Part shown: positions 62,985-64,000 of the stretch, piece after piece
How the letters are laid out: every line of letters starts with the position of its first letter
Position numbering within the stretch: position 1 is the stretch's first letter
NCBI GenBank assembly: GCA_038025085.1
Contig: CM076141.1
Span: 25,482,501-25,546,500, forward strand
Length of the DNA stretch: 64,000 nt
Direction: 5' to 3'
Source: Tetragonia tetragonoides
Lineage: Eukaryota > Streptophyta > Magnoliopsida > Caryophyllales > Aizoaceae
Notes under the pieces: model-generated
What the model saw: the letters and a program-made list of their open reading frames with translations, nothing else
Database searches by the model: none
What the model was told of the DNA's origin: nothing
Translations under genes and position numbers: made by a program

Positions 62985-63829
62985 GAAATCAACCAAATAC
63001 TTTTTTTGCATTCATTTGAGTGTGAAACTACATCTAGGATGTTTACAGTTACAAACAAGCTTCAACTCAAGCTTTTGAATGCATTTACGCGTTTTAAAAG
63101 CTCATACGAGTAGGGTGAAAGAGATTTGAGTTCTTTTGTGTTGTATATTAAGAGAAAGCATCCAAATACTTTTTTTGCATTCATTTGAGTGTGAAATACC
63201 ACCAGGGTTGTTTACAATTACAAACAAGCTTCAACTCAAACATTTGAATGCATTTACGCGTTTTAAAAGCTCATACGAGTAGGGTGAAAGAGATTTGAGT
63301 TCTTTTGTGTTGTATATTAAGAGAAATCATCCAAATACTTTGTTTGCATTCATTTTAGTGTGAAACTACACCTAGGATGTTTACAGTTACAAACAAGTTT
63401 CAACTCAAGCTTTTGAATGCATTTACGCGTATTAAAAGCTCATACGAGTAGGGTGAAAGAGATTTGAGTTCTTTTGTGTTGTATATTAAGAGAAAGCATC
63501 CAAATACTTTGTTTGCATTCATTTGAGTGTGAAACTATACCTAGGATGTTTACAGTTACAAACAAGCTTCAACTCAAGCTTTTGAATGCATTTACGCGTT
63601 TTAAAAGCTCATACGAGTAGGGTGAAAGAGATTTGAGTTCTTTTGTGTTGTATATTAAGAGAAAGCATCCAAATACTTTTTTTGCATTCATTTGAGTGTG
63701 AAATACCACCAGGGTTGTTTACAAGTACAAACAAGCTTCAACTCAAGCTTTTGAATGCATTTACGCGTTTTAAAAGCTCATACGAGGAGGGTGAAAGACA
63801 TTTGAGTTCTTTTGTGTTGTATATTAAGA
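62985..63829. repeat. Five-monomer block (845 bp), copy 2
   Basis: Follows copy 1 directly and diverges near 63755, where this copy has the gaatgcattt/cgaggagg version also seen at about 60190 and 61925. Confidence 0.75.
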
Positions 63830-64000
63830 GAAAGCATCCAAATACGTTGTTTGCAATCATTTGAGTGTGAAACTACACCTAGGATGTTTACAAGTACAAA
63901 CAAGTTTCAACTCAAGCTTTTGAATGTATTTACGCATTTTAAAAGCTCATACGAGTAGGGTGAAAGAGATTTGAGTTCTTTTGTATTGTATATTAAGAGA

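Larger units (their letters stand above)
52706..64000. repeat. Satellite array, block 6
   Basis: Regular monomers to the window end, same orientation. The variant gaaataccaccagggttgt recurs between 60120 and 63720, and tacatctagg recurs at 61676, 62185 and 63029. Irregular monomers lie at 56820 (about 10 bp lost before cacctagg), about 59964 and about 60281. No gene is seen; plus-strand frames of 73 and 104 codons are repeat by-products. Confidence 0.96.

Overview
This window is almost entirely a head-to-tail satellite DNA array of about 169 bp per monomer, broken by a small number of LTR-retrotransposon insertions or remnants. No host protein-coding gene, tRNA or rRNA is recognisable. The long AT-rich satellite, the plant-type Ty3/gypsy polyprotein and the primer-binding site for plant initiator-Met tRNA indicate a flowering-plant nuclear chromosome. 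The retrotransposon looks like the CRM (centromeric chromovirus) clade, so the locus is probably centromeric or pericentromeric. I cannot name the species.

Layout: 1-15882 satellite; 15883-16709 an 827 bp solo-LTR-like element (copy A, minus orientation) followed by a scrambled satellite flank; about 16800-23787 satellite; 23788-24614 copy B of the same element; about 24706-32924 satellite; 32925-33509 a rearranged, truncated third copy (C) with short inverted pieces; about 33600-43866 satellite; 43867-49053 a 5187 bp Ty3/gypsy element with two LTRs, PBS, one long gag-pol ORF and a 5 bp target duplication; 49054-64000 satellite, with a 65 bp shard of the solo LTR at 52641-52705 and broken monomers near 59964 and 60281.

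All full monomers run in the same direction, roughly 330 of them by length. They fall into at least three interleaved sequence classes and form multi-monomer (higher-order) blocks. Several blocks are local tandem duplications whose sizes are multiples of the monomer: 506, 845, 1183, 1517, 1520, 1685, 1854, 2701, 3200 bp. One 7905 bp duplication carries solo-LTR copies A and B.

The inserted gypsy element has an open gag-protease-RT-RNase H frame, but the integrase catalytic core is missing through an in-frame internal deletion. The frame continues 44 codons into the 3' LTR, with the polypurine tract inside the coding sequence. The two LTRs differ by 14 substitutions and one 15 bp indel in my hand alignment, so the insertion is fairly young. 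The picture is a centromere-type array that expands by unequal exchange or replication slippage, is invaded by centromere-seeking retroelements, and then copies the remains of those elements as part of its own repeat blocks.
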